A stretch of DNA of 28,527 nucleotides from Spirochaetaceae bacterium (GCA_028820215.1 JAPPKD010000364.1:1-28527); one strand, 5' to 3'. Positions 7,165 through 15,827 are shown, counted from the stretch's first letter. Notes: a model not told the origin generated them from the letters alone. Made by a program: numbers and translations.

Positions 7165-8727
7165 CTAACGGCCGTCGTGGCTGTCGTCGCGGTAGTGGCA
7201 CCCGACGCTGCGCGTGTTGTGGTAGGCAGCGTACACGACCAGCAGGGCGGTCTGCACTGCGTTGCGCAGGTTCAACAGCGGCTTGGAGACCGCGTAGTCG
7301 CGGTAGAAGTCGTCCACCTGCGCGTGCAGCTCGCGCAGCATGTCCCGCGCGCGCTGCAGCCGGCGGCCGGTGCGCACAAGGCCGACGTAGTTCCACATGG
7401 TGGCCTTGACCAGGTTGAGGTCCTGCTGGATCAGGTCCTCGTCCGCCTGCACGCGGCGCCCCTCCCAGGGCCGCACGTCCGGCGGCTGAAACCGGCTGCC
7501 GGCAAGCTCGCCGGCCGCCGTGGCCGCGCCCTCGCGGGCCATGGTCACGCACTCCAGGAGCGAGGTGCTTGCCAGGCGGTTGGCGCCGTGGAAGCCAGTG
7601 CAGGCGGCCTCTCCCACCGCCGACAGGTCGATGATGTTGGTGCGGCCGTACACGTCGGTGTACAGCCCGCCGCACGCGTAGTGGGCGGCCGGCACCACCG
7701 GGATCGGCTCCTGCGTGATGTCGACGCCCGCGTCCAGGCAGTGCCGGTAGATGGTCGGGAACCGGTCGGTCACGTAGGCGGGCTCCAGGTCGGACAGGTC
7801 GATGAACACCGAGGGCGCGCCGGTGCGGATCATCTCGAAGGTGATCGCGCGGGCGATCACGTCACGCGGCGCCAGCGATCCGTCCGGGTGGTGATCATCC
7901 ATGAAGCGGCGGCCGGCGGCGTCCACCAGGTGGCCGCCCTCGCCGCGCACCGCCTCGCTGATCAGGAACGGCGCGGCGTCCTTCCTGGTGAAGACGGTCG
8001 GGTGGAACTGCACGTACTCCAGATCGATCACGCGCGCGCCCACGCGGTAGCCCATCGCCACGCCGTGGCCGTACGCGCTCGGGAAGTTGGTCGAGTGCAG
8101 GTAGATCTGGCCCAGGCCTCCGGTCGCCAGCACCGTCTTGCGGGCGACGATCGCGTACACCTCGCCGGCGGCCACGTCCAGCACGTAGGCGCCGAAACAG
8201 GTCAGCGGCTCGTACTGGTGCAGCCGGTCGGTGGAGCTGTGCGACAGGGTGAGCAGGTCGACGGCGACCGTGTGCTGCGCCATCTCGATCCGCGGCGACG
8301 CGGCGACCGCCCGGTGCAGGGCGGTGACGATCGCCCGTCCGGTCTGGTCCTTGGCGAACAGGATGCGCGCCGCCGAGTGGGCGGCCTCGCGCGTCATGCG
8401 CAGCTCGCCGCGGCCGTCCCTCTCGAAGGGGACGTCGAGCTCGTCGACCAGCTCGCGCACCGCGGCGCCGCCCCGCTCGACGATGAAGTCGACCGCGCGC
8501 GGATTGGCCGCCTCCGCGCTGGCGGTCATGATGTCGCTCCGCAGGGAGTCGGGGTCCACCGCCGGATCGACGATGCCGCCCTGGGCGCGCGCGCTGTTGC
8601 ACTCGTCCGCGCTCGGCTCCCCGGACAGCAGGATGCACTCCAGGCCCGCCTTCGCGGCCTGGTACGCGTAGCCGGCGCCGGCCAGCCCGCAGCCGATCAC
8701 CAGGCAATCGGTGCGAGCCGTGCGCAT
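7165..8727 (-). CDS. nadB: L-aspartate oxidase
   Basis: This 520-aa flavoprotein oxidises L-aspartate to iminoaspartate, the first step of bacterial de novo NAD synthesis. The FAD-binding motif VIGCGLAGAG lies at about residues 10-19, followed by the family segments SARAQGGI, ATGGLGQIY, EYVQFHPTVF and SEAVRGEGGHLVD (active-site arginine), and HFACGGL-like AAHYACGGLYTD. The C-terminal helical domain of the succinate dehydrogenase/aspartate oxidase family follows. The ATG overlaps the nadC stop by one base (TGATG), so the two are coupled. It lies downstream of nadA and nadC on the same strand and completes the quinolinate pathway. Confidence 0.94.
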   Translation of the reverse strand: MRTARTDCLVIGCGLAGAGYAYQAAKAGLECILLSGEPSADECNSARAQGGIVDPAVDPDSLRSDIMTASAEAANPRAVDFIVERGGAAVRELVDELDVPFERDGRGELRMTREAAHSAARILFAKDQTGRAIVTALHRAVAASPRIEMAQHTVAVDLLTLSHSSTDRLHQYEPLTCFGAYVLDVAAGEVYAIVARKTVLATGGLGQIYLHSTNFPSAYGHGVAMGYRVGARVIDLEYVQFHPTVFTRKDAAPFLISEAVRGEGGHLVDAAGRRFMDDHHPDGSLAPRDVIARAITFEMIRTGAPSVFIDLSDLEPAYVTDRFPTIYRHCLDAGVDITQEPIPVVPAAHYACGGLYTDVYGRTNIIDLSAVGEAACTGFHGANRLASTSLLECVTMAREGAATAAGELAGSRFQPPDVRPWEGRRVQADEDLIQQDLNLVKATMWNYVGLVRTGRRLQRARDMLRELHAQVDDFYRDYAVSKPLLNLRNAVQTALLVVYAAYHNTRSVGCHYRDDSHDGR

Positions 8728-9566
8728 CAGTCGGCTTCCAGCTCCAAGCTCAGGTCGACGCGCTGCACCGTGCTGGTGAGCGCGCTGGTGGAGATCATGT
8801 CGACCCCGGCCTCGGCGTAGGCGCGGACGTTGTCGAGGTTGATCGACCCGGAAGCCTCGGTGATCGCCCGGCCGCCGATCTCCTGCACCGCTGCGCGCAC
8901 CTCGGCCGGCGTCATGTTGTCGAGCAGGATCACGTCGGCGCCTGCATCGAGCGCCTCGGCGAGCTGCTCCGGCGTCTCCACCTCCACCTCGACGCGGGCG
9001 ACGTGCGGGGTGCGCGCCCGCACCCGCTCCACGGCCCCCCGCACGCCGCCCGCTGCGGCGATGTGGTTGTCCTTGATCATGGCGCAGTCAGCGAGCGTGC
9101 TGCGGTGCGACCGCCCGCCGCCCGCGCGCACGGCGTGCTTCTCCAGCGCCCGCAGTCCCGGCGTCGTCTTGCGGGTGTCGCATACGGCGGCGCCGGTGCC
9201 GGCGATCGTCGTACAGAAGGCGGCCGTGACCGTGGCGATGCCGGAAAGGTGCTGGAGGAAGTTGAGCGCCACGCGCTCGGCGGCCAGGATCGAGCGGACG
9301 GCACCGGAGACCAGCATCACCTGGCTCGGCGGCACCACGTGGTCGCCGTCGGCGCCGCCGAGTTCGATGGCCAGATCGGGGTCGACCGCCCAGAAGGCGT
9401 GCGCGGCGACCTCCGCCCCGCACAGGGTGAGCGGCTCGCGCGCCAGGATGCGGGCGCGGCCACGCCGCGCGGGGCTGACGACCGCCTCGGTGGTGACGTC
9501 GCCGTAGGCCAAGTCCTCCCGCAGCGCCGCGGTGACGGCCGCCTCGATGACAGGGCGGGTGAGCAT
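8727..9566 (-). CDS. nadC: Nicotinate-nucleotide pyrophosphorylase (carboxylating)
   Basis: This 279-aa quinolinate phosphoribosyltransferase converts quinolinate and PRPP to nicotinate mononucleotide and CO2. It shows the expected sequence: REDLAYGDVTTEAV near residues 17-30, NFLQHLSGIAT, the catalytic DTRKTTPGLRALEKHAVRAG stretch, MIKDNHI, VEVEVETPEQ, LLDNMTP and the C-terminal EASGSINLDNV. The usual GGG-x-NHR appears as GGGRSHR, a mild substitution. I chose the ATG at 9566 because homology starts at MLTRPVIEAAV; the longer in-frame version adds 42 unrelated residues. The gene is 46 bases downstream of the VapC stop and may be read through from the toxin-antitoxin transcript. Confidence 0.95.
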   Translation of the reverse strand: MLTRPVIEAAVTAALREDLAYGDVTTEAVVSPARRGRARILAREPLTLCGAEVAAHAFWAVDPDLAIELGGADGDHVVPPSQVMLVSGAVRSILAAERVALNFLQHLSGIATVTAAFCTTIAGTGAAVCDTRKTTPGLRALEKHAVRAGGGRSHRSTLADCAMIKDNHIAAAGGVRGAVERVRARTPHVARVEVEVETPEQLAEALDAGADVILLDNMTPAEVRAAVQEIGGRAITEASGSINLDNVRAYAEAGVDMISTSALTSTVQRVDLSLELEAD

Positions 9567-9612
9567 GCCGCGAGTCTGTGTGGATCGCCGGTGGCGTCGC
9601 AAGCTCCCGGTC

Positions 9613-9993
9613 TCAGGCAGCAGTCCAGAACGCCGCCTGATAGTGATCGCGAAGATGTCGGTCGCGGGTGCACAGGGGAGCGGCGAAGGCAATGGCGTGG
9701 GCGACGATCAGCCGGTCGAACGGATCGCGCGTCCAACTGAGGTGATCGGCGATCTCGGCAGAGCGCAGCCATCCGGATTCCTCCACCTGCACATCGAGAT
9801 CGCGCTGCAGCGCACTCAGAAACGCCTCTGCCGGGAGCCGCACGCGGCCGATCTCCGCAAGCAGCGACAGCTCGAGGCGGACCATCGGCGAGACGAACAA
9901 CTCTGCTTCATCGATCCGCTGGCGAACCGATGGCGGGATGCGGTCAGCCTCTGCAAAGAGCCACACCACGACGTGGGTATCGAGGAATACCAC
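9613..9993 (-). CDS. vapC: VapC-type PIN-domain toxin (ribonuclease)
   Basis: This 126-aa PIN-domain protein shows the acidic active-site set: D5 in FLDTHVVVWLF, a glutamate in RLELSLL near residue 40, aspartates in WTRDPFDRLIVAHA (about 87-100) and in TRDRHLRDH near residue 110. PIN-domain toxins cleave RNA using Mg2+. The protein follows the antitoxin gene with a nine-base gap, the standard order. It sits between nadA and nadC, in the same direction, so it could be transcribed from its own promoter or from the surrounding unit. Chromosomal VapBC loci are commonly mobile and stress-linked. Confidence 0.92.
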   Translation of the reverse strand: MVFLDTHVVVWLFAEADRIPPSVRQRIDEAELFVSPMVRLELSLLAEIGRVRLPAEAFLSALQRDLDVQVEESGWLRSAEIADHLSWTRDPFDRLIVAHAIAFAAPLCTRDRHLRDHYQAAFWTAA

Positions 9994-10002
9994 GCCCTGA
10001 AC

Positions 10003-10272
10003 CTATTCGCCGGAACCATCCGAGCGCGCATGCGCGTCGGGATGGTCACGCCACTCGGCCGGAGAGAACCGGTCGAGCTCGTCTCCGGCGACCACGACAC
10101 CGGGGCGCCGTGGCAGATCGGCTACCTTGACGCGCCGCCGCAACGCGGCGATGCGCACCGTGCGACCCTTTCGTGGCACGTCGATCGCGGTACCCGCCTC
10201 CAGGCACCGGTCGAGCAGGCGAAACAGGTCCCTGCGCAGTTCGCTGGCCTTGACGGTGATCACCTCATCCAT
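10003..10272 (-). CDS. vapB: Phd/YefM-type antitoxin for VapC
   Basis: This 89-aa protein has the N-terminal pattern of Phd/YefM antitoxins: ITVKASELRRDLFRLLDRCLEAGTAIDVPRKGRTVRIAAL, a DNA-binding dimerisation domain. Its C-terminal part (DELDRFSPAEWRDH) is a short amphipathic segment of the type that blocks the toxin. I chose the ATG at 10272; the longer in-frame version adds 20 residues through the operator. A palindrome (TTGTAC/GTACAA, 10278-10306) sits directly upstream, as expected for autorepression by the toxin-antitoxin complex. Confidence 0.85.
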   Translation of the reverse strand: MDEVITVKASELRRDLFRLLDRCLEAGTAIDVPRKGRTVRIAALRRRVKVADLPRRPGVVVAGDELDRFSPAEWRDHPDAHARSDGSGE

Positions 10273-10277
10273 CCCTG

Positions 10278-10306
10278 TTGTACATAACCGCACCAAAACC
10301 GTACAA
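10278..10306 (-). promoter_or_regulatory. Inverted-repeat operator upstream of vapBC
   Basis: The arms TTGTAC (10278-10283) and GTACAA (10301-10306) are perfect inverted complements separated by 17 bases and end six bases before the vapB ATG. Position and symmetry fit an autoregulatory operator for a Phd/YefM-type antitoxin. No convincing -35/-10 pair was found with it, so promoter location is open. Confidence 0.5.
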
Positions 10307-10365
10307 GCCCGGGCTGGCGTGATCAAGAGCACCTCGTGACGGCGATGCGGTGCCAGCCTTTCCGA

Positions 10366-10938
10366 TCAGTTCGACTTCGGGTTCGATTCGATCCGACGCA
10401 GGCGCCAACCATTCAGCAGCAGCACGGCGCCTCCCACCGCTCCCCAGATACCGATGATCTGCAGCATCAGCAATCCGGAGAAGAACGGATTCATGATCAC
10501 CAGGACACCGATTCCGATCTTGATGACGGCCTGAACCAGCGAACTCCAGGAAATCCGCTCATTTCCCCGGTGATCGCGGGTACGCAGACCGGTCAGCTGC
10601 AGCGCGCCGTTGAGAATCGCGGCCAACGCGACGACGTACGCCACGGCACTGGTCGCAATCACCGTGCCGACCACCGGATTGAGCACGGCGATCAGGCCAC
10701 CCACAGCACTCACGGAGCCACCGACGAGCAGCCAGGCACGGCTGCGCTCGCTGCGGCCCGAGATACCGTCGGCGATGCTGCCGATCCCGGATACCAGCAG
10801 GTAGATACCCAGCAGGGTGTACAGGATGACGGCCGAGGCAGCGGGCGCGATGAGGAGCATGAGCCCGAGCGCGAACACCGCCACGCCCTGTACCAGGACG
10901 CGCCACCAACTCCTGGCGGGGCGACTGCTGTCTCTCAT
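10366..10938 (-). CDS. HdeD/DUF308-family six-helix membrane protein
   Basis: This 190-aa protein has six predicted membrane helices in three pairs, with short basic loops (RSERSRAW, RTRDHRGNERI), as in the HdeD/DUF308 family. HdeD has been linked to acid resistance in Escherichia coli; in other bacteria the role is unknown. The start ATG is preceded by GGAGAG on the minus strand, a good ribosome binding site. It lies 59 bases downstream of nadA and 93 bases upstream of the vapB start. The C-terminus ends with a basic RLRRIESNPK tail, suggesting a cytoplasmic end. Confidence 0.85.
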   Translation of the reverse strand: MRDSSRPARSWWRVLVQGVAVFALGLMLLIAPAASAVILYTLLGIYLLVSGIGSIADGISGRSERSRAWLLVGGSVSAVGGLIAVLNPVVGTVIATSAVAYVVALAAILNGALQLTGLRTRDHRGNERISWSSLVQAVIKIGIGVLVIMNPFFSGLLMLQIIGIWGAVGGAVLLLNGWRLRRIESNPKSN

Positions 10939-10997
10939 CTGAACTCTCCTCGGCGCGACACGACGGTCGGCGACCCGGAGTTGTGGGCGAGGGGCGG

Positions 10998-12092
10998 TCA
11001 GGCCGCCAGCTCGAACATCCGGTCGATGCTGACCTTGGCGGCGCGCGCGATCTGCGGGTCCACCTCGATCACCTGCTCCGGCTCGGGACGGATGAGCGCG
11101 TCGCGGATCTTGGCCAGGCTGTTGAGCTTCATGTACGGGCACAGGCGGCAGGAGCCGATGAAGCGCTTGCCCGGATGCTCCGCCTCCAGCCGGCCGACCA
11201 GGCCGCACTCGGTGAGCATCATGAAGTACGGGGCATCGGTGTCCCGCACATGGTCCATCATCGCCTGCGTGCTGCCCACGAAGTCGCTGGCCTCGGTTAC
11301 CTCGGGCGCGCACTCCGGATGGCTGACCACGCTCACCCCGGGGAAACGCACCCGCTCGTCCGCGATGGCGGCGGCCGTGAACTGGTCGTGCACGAGGCAG
11401 GTGCCGGAGGAGCTGACGATCTCCTTGTCGACGCCGCGCGCGCGCAGGTCGCGCTGCAGGTTGGCGGCCATGATCCGGTCCGGCACGAACAGGATGCGGC
11501 GCTCGGGGAGCCGCTCCAGGATCTTCAGGGCGTTGCCGGAAGTGACGCACACGTCGCTTTCCGCCTTCACCTCCGCGGTGCTGTTGATGTAGCAGACCAC
11601 GGCGGCGTCGGGGTGCCCGGTCTTGAGCGCGCGCAAGTCGTCGGCCGTGAGCGAATCGGCCAGCGAGCAGCCGGAGGCGATGTCCGGCACAAGCACCTCG
11701 GCGTTCGGGCAGAGGATCTTGGCCGTTTCCGCCATGAACACCACGCCGGCGAAGACGATCACCTCGGCGTCGCTGTGGCGCGCCTCCAGCGCCAGCGCGT
11801 AGGAGTCGCTCTTGAAGTCGGCGACCCCGTAGACGATCTCGGCGTCCACGTACGAGTGCGCAAGGATGATCGCGTTGCGCTGCTCCTTGAGCCGGTTGAT
11901 CTCAAGCGTGAGCGGGGCGATCTCCCGGCAGTGCTCGAGCGTCCAGCGGGTGCCGGGCCGGCAGCTCACGTTCATCAACGTCGTGAACAGCCGCTCGGCC
12001 TCGCGCTCCACCGCGCCGGCGGACACATCATCGACGACCTGTGGTCCGGAGCTGACCTGTGGTCTCATGACCATTGGACTAGACGTACTCAT
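10998..12092 (-). CDS. nadA: Quinolinate synthase, [4Fe-4S]
   Basis: This 364-aa enzyme condenses iminoaspartate with dihydroxyacetone phosphate to quinolinate. It has the NadA triple-repeat signature: AIILAHSYVD, FAGVVFMAETAKIL, GCSLADSL, CYINSTAEVKAESDVCVTS, FVPDRIMAANL, SHPECAPEV and a C-terminal GSCRLCPYMKLNSL. Cysteines in GCSLAD, HPEC and SCRLCPY are the candidate ligands of the oxygen-sensitive [4Fe-4S] cluster. About 45 extra N-terminal residues (MSTSSPMVMRPQ...) precede the conserved core. The start overlaps the stop of the upstream ABC gene by ATGA, so it is coupled to the exporter. The downstream SUF operon would be the likely source of the cluster. Confidence 0.95.
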   Translation of the reverse strand: MSTSSPMVMRPQVSSGPQVVDDVSAGAVEREAERLFTTLMNVSCRPGTRWTLEHCREIAPLTLEINRLKEQRNAIILAHSYVDAEIVYGVADFKSDSYALALEARHSDAEVIVFAGVVFMAETAKILCPNAEVLVPDIASGCSLADSLTADDLRALKTGHPDAAVVCYINSTAEVKAESDVCVTSGNALKILERLPERRILFVPDRIMAANLQRDLRARGVDKEIVSSSGTCLVHDQFTAAAIADERVRFPGVSVVSHPECAPEVTEASDFVGSTQAMMDHVRDTDAPYFMMLTECGLVGRLEAEHPGKRFIGSCRLCPYMKLNSLAKIRDALIRPEPEQVIEVDPQIARAAKVSIDRMFELAA

Positions 12093-13924
12093 GAACCGGA
12101 ACCGCTGTCAACGGTTTCCCGCGGCTCAGGGCGGTCGGCCAACGCCAGCATCTGCACCCGGTAGAGCTTGGCGTACACCCCGTCGCAGGCCAGCAGGGTG
12201 TCGTGGTCGCCCTCCTCCGCCAGCGCCCCGTCATGCAGGACCAGGATTCGGTCCACCGAGCGGATGGTCGACAGCCGGTGGGCGATCACGATCGCCGTCC
12301 GCCCGGCCAGCAGGGTGGCGGTGGCCTCCTCGATCAACCGCTCCGACTCCGCGTCGATGCTGGAGGTCGCCTCGTCCATGATCACCACGTCCGGGTCGCG
12401 CACGAACGCGCGCGCGAACGACAGGAGCTGCTTCTGCCCGGTGGACAGGGACTTCCCCTCCTCCAGAACCTCCTCGTCGTAACCGTGCGGCAGCGAACGG
12501 ATGAATGCGTCCAGGTTGACCGCGCGCGCCGCCTCCACCACCTGCGCGCGGCTCACCGACCGGTCGAAGAGGGCGATGTTGTCGTGCACGGTGCCGGAGA
12601 ACAGGAACAGCGACTGCGGGATGGTGACGATCCGCCGGCGGTGCTCTTCCGTGGCTGCCAGACGCACGTCGACGCCGTCCACCTCCACCGCGCCGCCGTC
12701 GGCGTCGTACAGACGGTTGATCAGGTTGATGACCGTCGACTTGCCGGAGCCGGTCGAGCCCACCAGCGCGATCCGCTCCCCCGGCCGGACCTGGAACGAC
12801 AGGTCCGTGAACACCGGCGTGTCGGGCACGTAGGCAAAGCTGACGCCCCGGAACGCCACACCTCCCGAGCGCTCGTCCCGTGGCGGGAGGGACACCGGCC
12901 GATGCGGAGGCGCGATCGACTCGGTGCGGTCGAGCATGGTGAAGATGCGCTCCGAGGCCGCCATCGCCGACTGGAACGTGTTGAACTTCTCCGCGAGCTG
13001 GCGCAGCGGCATGAACAGCATGGTGATGTAGCTGGCGAAGGCGAACACATCGCCGACGTGCACGGACACGCCGATCGTGAAGTGTGCGGCCGCCATCACC
13101 GTGAGCATCCCGAGGTGGGCGACCACCTCGATCGTGGGGAAGTAACGGGAGAACGCGCGCACCACCGCCAGGTAGGAGCTCAGGTAGTCGCGGTTGTGCC
13201 GCTCGAAGCGGGCCAGGCTGCGCGCCTGGTGGTTCAGCACCGTGATCTCGCGGATGCCGGTAACCGTCTCGGACAGCGTCGTGTTGATCGCGGCATTGGC
13301 GGCGCGCACGCCGCGGAACCCGTGGCGCAGGGCGTTGCGGAAGGCGACGGTGGCGATCGCGAACAGCGGCAGGGAGACGAAGGTGACGGCCGCCAGGCCC
13401 GGGTTGATCAACACCATGGCGCCCAGGATGAACAGCACCTTCACCGAGTCGCCGAGGATGTTGACGATGCCGTCGGAAATGAACTGGCGGACCGCCTCCA
13501 CGTCGTTGGTGACGTTGGTGAGGGTCGCTCCCACCGGCGTGCGGTCGAAGTAGTCGTTGCCCAGGCGCAGCACCTTGCGCAGCAGGTCCAGGCGCAGGTC
13601 GAACAGCAGCCGCTGGCCGAGCATCTCCACGATCACCGTGAATCCCACCTGGGTCGCGAACCGGCCGACCATCGCCGCGGCCAGCAGCAGCGCGGTCGTG
13701 CGCAGGCCGCGCAGGTCGCCGGCGGCGATGTCGCGGTCGATGCCGAGCTTGACCAGTGCCGGCACCGTCACGTGCAGCAGGTCGGTCGACAGCATCGCGA
13801 CGAGCGACGCGCCGACCAGCGTCTTGTGGCCCAGCACGTAGGAGGCGAGCCGGCGGGTGAGGCGGAAGTCCAGACCGCCCTCGCCCCGCGGCCGCGCGCC
13901 GCGCCCCTTCGTCGCGGTGCTCAC
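12089..13924 (-). CDS. ABC exporter half-transporter, canonical ATPase site
   Basis: This 611-aa fused permease-ATPase has a six-helix type I exporter domain (about residues 25-325) and a nucleotide-binding domain with Walker A GSTGSGKST (~386-394), Q-loop TIPQSLFLF (~430), signature LSTGQ (~490) and Walker B VVIMDEATSSID (~511-522). The catalytic glutamate is present. The start is a GTG that overlaps the upstream gene by GTGA. With its partner it forms a heterodimeric exporter of the YheI/YheH, BmrCD or TM287/288 type. Substrate is unknown: drugs, lipids or peptides are all possible. The signature reads LSTGQ rather than LSGGQ. Confidence 0.92.
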   Translation of the reverse strand: MSTATKGRGARPRGEGGLDFRLTRRLASYVLGHKTLVGASLVAMLSTDLLHVTVPALVKLGIDRDIAAGDLRGLRTTALLLAAAMVGRFATQVGFTVIVEMLGQRLLFDLRLDLLRKVLRLGNDYFDRTPVGATLTNVTNDVEAVRQFISDGIVNILGDSVKVLFILGAMVLINPGLAAVTFVSLPLFAIATVAFRNALRHGFRGVRAANAAINTTLSETVTGIREITVLNHQARSLARFERHNRDYLSSYLAVVRAFSRYFPTIEVVAHLGMLTVMAAAHFTIGVSVHVGDVFAFASYITMLFMPLRQLAEKFNTFQSAMAASERIFTMLDRTESIAPPHRPVSLPPRDERSGGVAFRGVSFAYVPDTPVFTDLSFQVRPGERIALVGSTGSGKSTVINLINRLYDADGGAVEVDGVDVRLAATEEHRRRIVTIPQSLFLFSGTVHDNIALFDRSVSRAQVVEAARAVNLDAFIRSLPHGYDEEVLEEGKSLSTGQKQLLSFARAFVRDPDVVIMDEATSSIDAESERLIEEATATLLAGRTAIVIAHRLSTIRSVDRILVLHDGALAEEGDHDTLLACDGVYAKLYRVQMLALADRPEPRETVDSGSGS

Positions 13925-15588
13925 CGCAGCGCCGCCTCGAGCTGCTGCAGCTCCGCCAGCCGGGCGTAGCGGCCGCGGGCGCGCAGCAGCCGCTTGTGCG
14001 AGCCGGTCTCCACCACGGTGCCGCCCTCCATCACCGCGACGCGGTCGGCGAGCTGCAGCGCCGACACCCGGTGCGAGACGATCACGATCGTGCGCGACGA
14101 GCGCAGCCCGCGCAGGTTGGTGAGGATCGCCGTCTCGGTGTCGGAGTCCACCGACGACAGCGCGTCGTCCATGATCAGCAGGTCGCTGTCGCGCACCAGC
14201 GCCCGCGCGATCGCCACCCGTTGGCGCTGGCCGCCGGACAGCGTGATGCCGCGCTCGCCGACCAGGGTGTCGTACCCGTCAGGGAAGCGGGCGATGTCCT
14301 GGTCGACCGCCGCCAGGCGGGCGGCCGCGACGATGCGATCGCGGGAAACCTCCTGCTCGCTGCCCATGGCGATGTTCTCGGCGACGGTGGCGGAGAACAG
14401 GAACGGTTCCTGCGGGACGTAGGCGATGCGGCCCCGATACGCGGACGGATCGATCGCCGTCGCGTCGACACCGTTGAACTTCAGCGTGCCGCCCGACGGC
14501 GCGGCGATGCCGGCAAGCAGGAGCACCAGCGAGCTCTTGCCGCTGCCGACGCCGCCGGTGATGCCGAGCGTCCGGCCGGCTCGAAGCGCGAGCTGCACAC
14601 CGGTCAGGGCATCGCGGTCGGCGTTCGGAAAGCGGTACGACACGCCGTCGGCGCTCACGGCCAGCGGTCCTGCCGGCACCGGCACGGGATGCGCGGGACG
14701 GGCGGCGACCGGGTGGTCCAGGATCGCGCGGATGCGCTCCATGGCGCTTATCCCCTGCTGGATGAGCGAGCTCACCCAGCCCAGCGACAGGACCGGGAAG
14801 GTCAGCCAGCCGACGATCGCCGCGAACTGCAGCAGCTCGCCGATGGTGAGGGTGCCGCGGATCACCGCTCCGCCGCCCAGCAGGAGCAGAAGCAGCGTGG
14901 CCAGCCCGTACATGAACTGCAGCAGGGGCCACAGCACGCCGCGCGTGCGCGCCAGCCCGACGTTGGCCGAGATGTAGCGCCCGTTGAGCTCCCGGAAGCG
15001 CTCGGTCTCGCCGGCTGCCAGCCCGTACAGCTTGACCGTGTTGATGCCGGTGACGATCTGCCACACGCGGTCGTTGATCGCCGCCACCAGCTCCTGCACG
15101 CGGCGGAACCGGGGGCGCAGCCGCGGCGTGATCACCAGGATCACGGCGACCAGCGCCACCACCAGCGCGCCCAGGGCGCCGGCCATCGGCGCGTGCAGGC
15201 CGACCAGCACGGGCGCGAACAGCGCCAGCCGCGACAGCCCGTCCGGCAGGTACATGATGCCGGGGCCCAGCAGCGTGCGCACGTCGTTCAGATCGTTGGT
15301 GCAGCGGGAGATGATGTCGCCGGTGCGGCGCCGCTGGTAGAAGTCGAAGTCGAGCGCCAACAGCTTGCGGAAGAGCACGTCGCGCAACTCGTACTCGACG
15401 TCGCGCGAGACGCCGATGATGAGCCTGCGCATGCCGTACATGCAGACGCCGACCCCGACCGCGAAGGCCAGCGCCTGGGCGATCAGCCCCAGCACGACCG
15501 TGCGCTCGTTGGCGCCCTCGGCGATCTCGTCCAGGAGCAGCCTGAGGAACTCCGAGCCGCGCAGCAGGGCGTAGTTCTGCCCGACCAT
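13921..15588 (-). CDS. ABC exporter half-transporter with degenerate ATPase site
   Basis: This protein (555 aa from the ATG at 15588) is the partner half-transporter. The nucleotide-binding domain shows Walker A GGVGSGKSS (~343-351), signature LSGGQRQRVAIARAL (~446) and Walker B LLIMDDALSSVD, where aspartate replaces the catalytic glutamate. That substitution is typical of the non-hydrolysing site in heterodimeric exporters. The start is doubtful. The ATG at 15588 falls inside the first membrane helix. In frame upstream lies a normal exporter N-terminus (KSLTILLPALRRRAGRLLLGF), open back to a stop at 15763-15765 but with no ATG, GTG or TTG. An ATC at 15658-15660 with GGAAG just before it, a CTG, or a sequencing indel are the options. 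Confidence 0.85.
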   Translation of the reverse strand: MVGQNYALLRGSEFLRLLLDEIAEGANERTVVLGLIAQALAFAVGVGVCMYGMRRLIIGVSRDVEYELRDVLFRKLLALDFDFYQRRRTGDIISRCTNDLNDVRTLLGPGIMYLPDGLSRLALFAPVLVGLHAPMAGALGALVVALVAVILVITPRLRPRFRRVQELVAAINDRVWQIVTGINTVKLYGLAAGETERFRELNGRYISANVGLARTRGVLWPLLQFMYGLATLLLLLLGGGAVIRGTLTIGELLQFAAIVGWLTFPVLSLGWVSSLIQQGISAMERIRAILDHPVAARPAHPVPVPAGPLAVSADGVSYRFPNADRDALTGVQLALRAGRTLGITGGVGSGKSSLVLLLAGIAAPSGGTLKFNGVDATAIDPSAYRGRIAYVPQEPFLFSATVAENIAMGSEQEVSRDRIVAAARLAAVDQDIARFPDGYDTLVGERGITLSGGQRQRVAIARALVRDSDLLIMDDALSSVDSDTETAILTNLRGLRSSRTIVIVSHRVSALQLADRVAVMEGGTVVETGSHKRLLRARGRYARLAELQQLEAALR

Positions 15589-15792
15589 GCAGGCGAACCC
15601 GAGCAGCAGCCGGCCGGCACGGCGCCGCAGCGCCGGAAGGAGGATCGTGAGGCTTTTGATGGGACTTCCGAGCGCCCGCGATTCTAGGCCGTCGGCCGTC
15701 CACCGACAAGCGCAAATCGTCTGACTCGTGTACCAACGGCCCGCCGGCCCTTCATTCCAGTTTTAGATCGGTTACATGTTGCTTCGTGGTAC

Positions 15793-15820
15793 TTGACACA
15801 CTTTTGGGAACGTTGTTATG
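15793..15820 (+). promoter_or_regulatory. Promoter of higBA, probably giving a leaderless transcript
   Basis: A consensus TTGACA (15793-15798) is followed by a -10-like TTGTTATG (best hexamer GTTATG at 15815-15820, 16-base spacing). Transcription would begin within a few bases of the GTG at 15828, so the mRNA would be almost leaderless. The promoter lies inside the longer open frame that starts at 15786, which argues for the later start. The preceding stretch, 15661-15792, holds the in-frame N-terminal extension of the exporter gene on the minus strand (to 15765) and nothing else recognised. Confidence 0.55.
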
Positions 15821-15827
15821 GGTACTC

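Noticed and set aside
6073..8820. A 915-codon open frame on the plus strand opposite nadB and the amidohydrolase
   Set aside because: It is antisense to well-supported genes and has the Arg/Gly/His/Val-rich composition of a high-G+C shadow frame, with no recognisable domain.
12203..15687. Long plus-strand open frames opposite the two ABC exporter genes
   Set aside because: Both are shadows; the minus-strand products have complete Walker and signature motifs.
15786..15827. GTG at 15786 as the higB start
   Set aside because: The extra 14 residues precede the family's normal start and the codons overlap a TTGACA promoter box.
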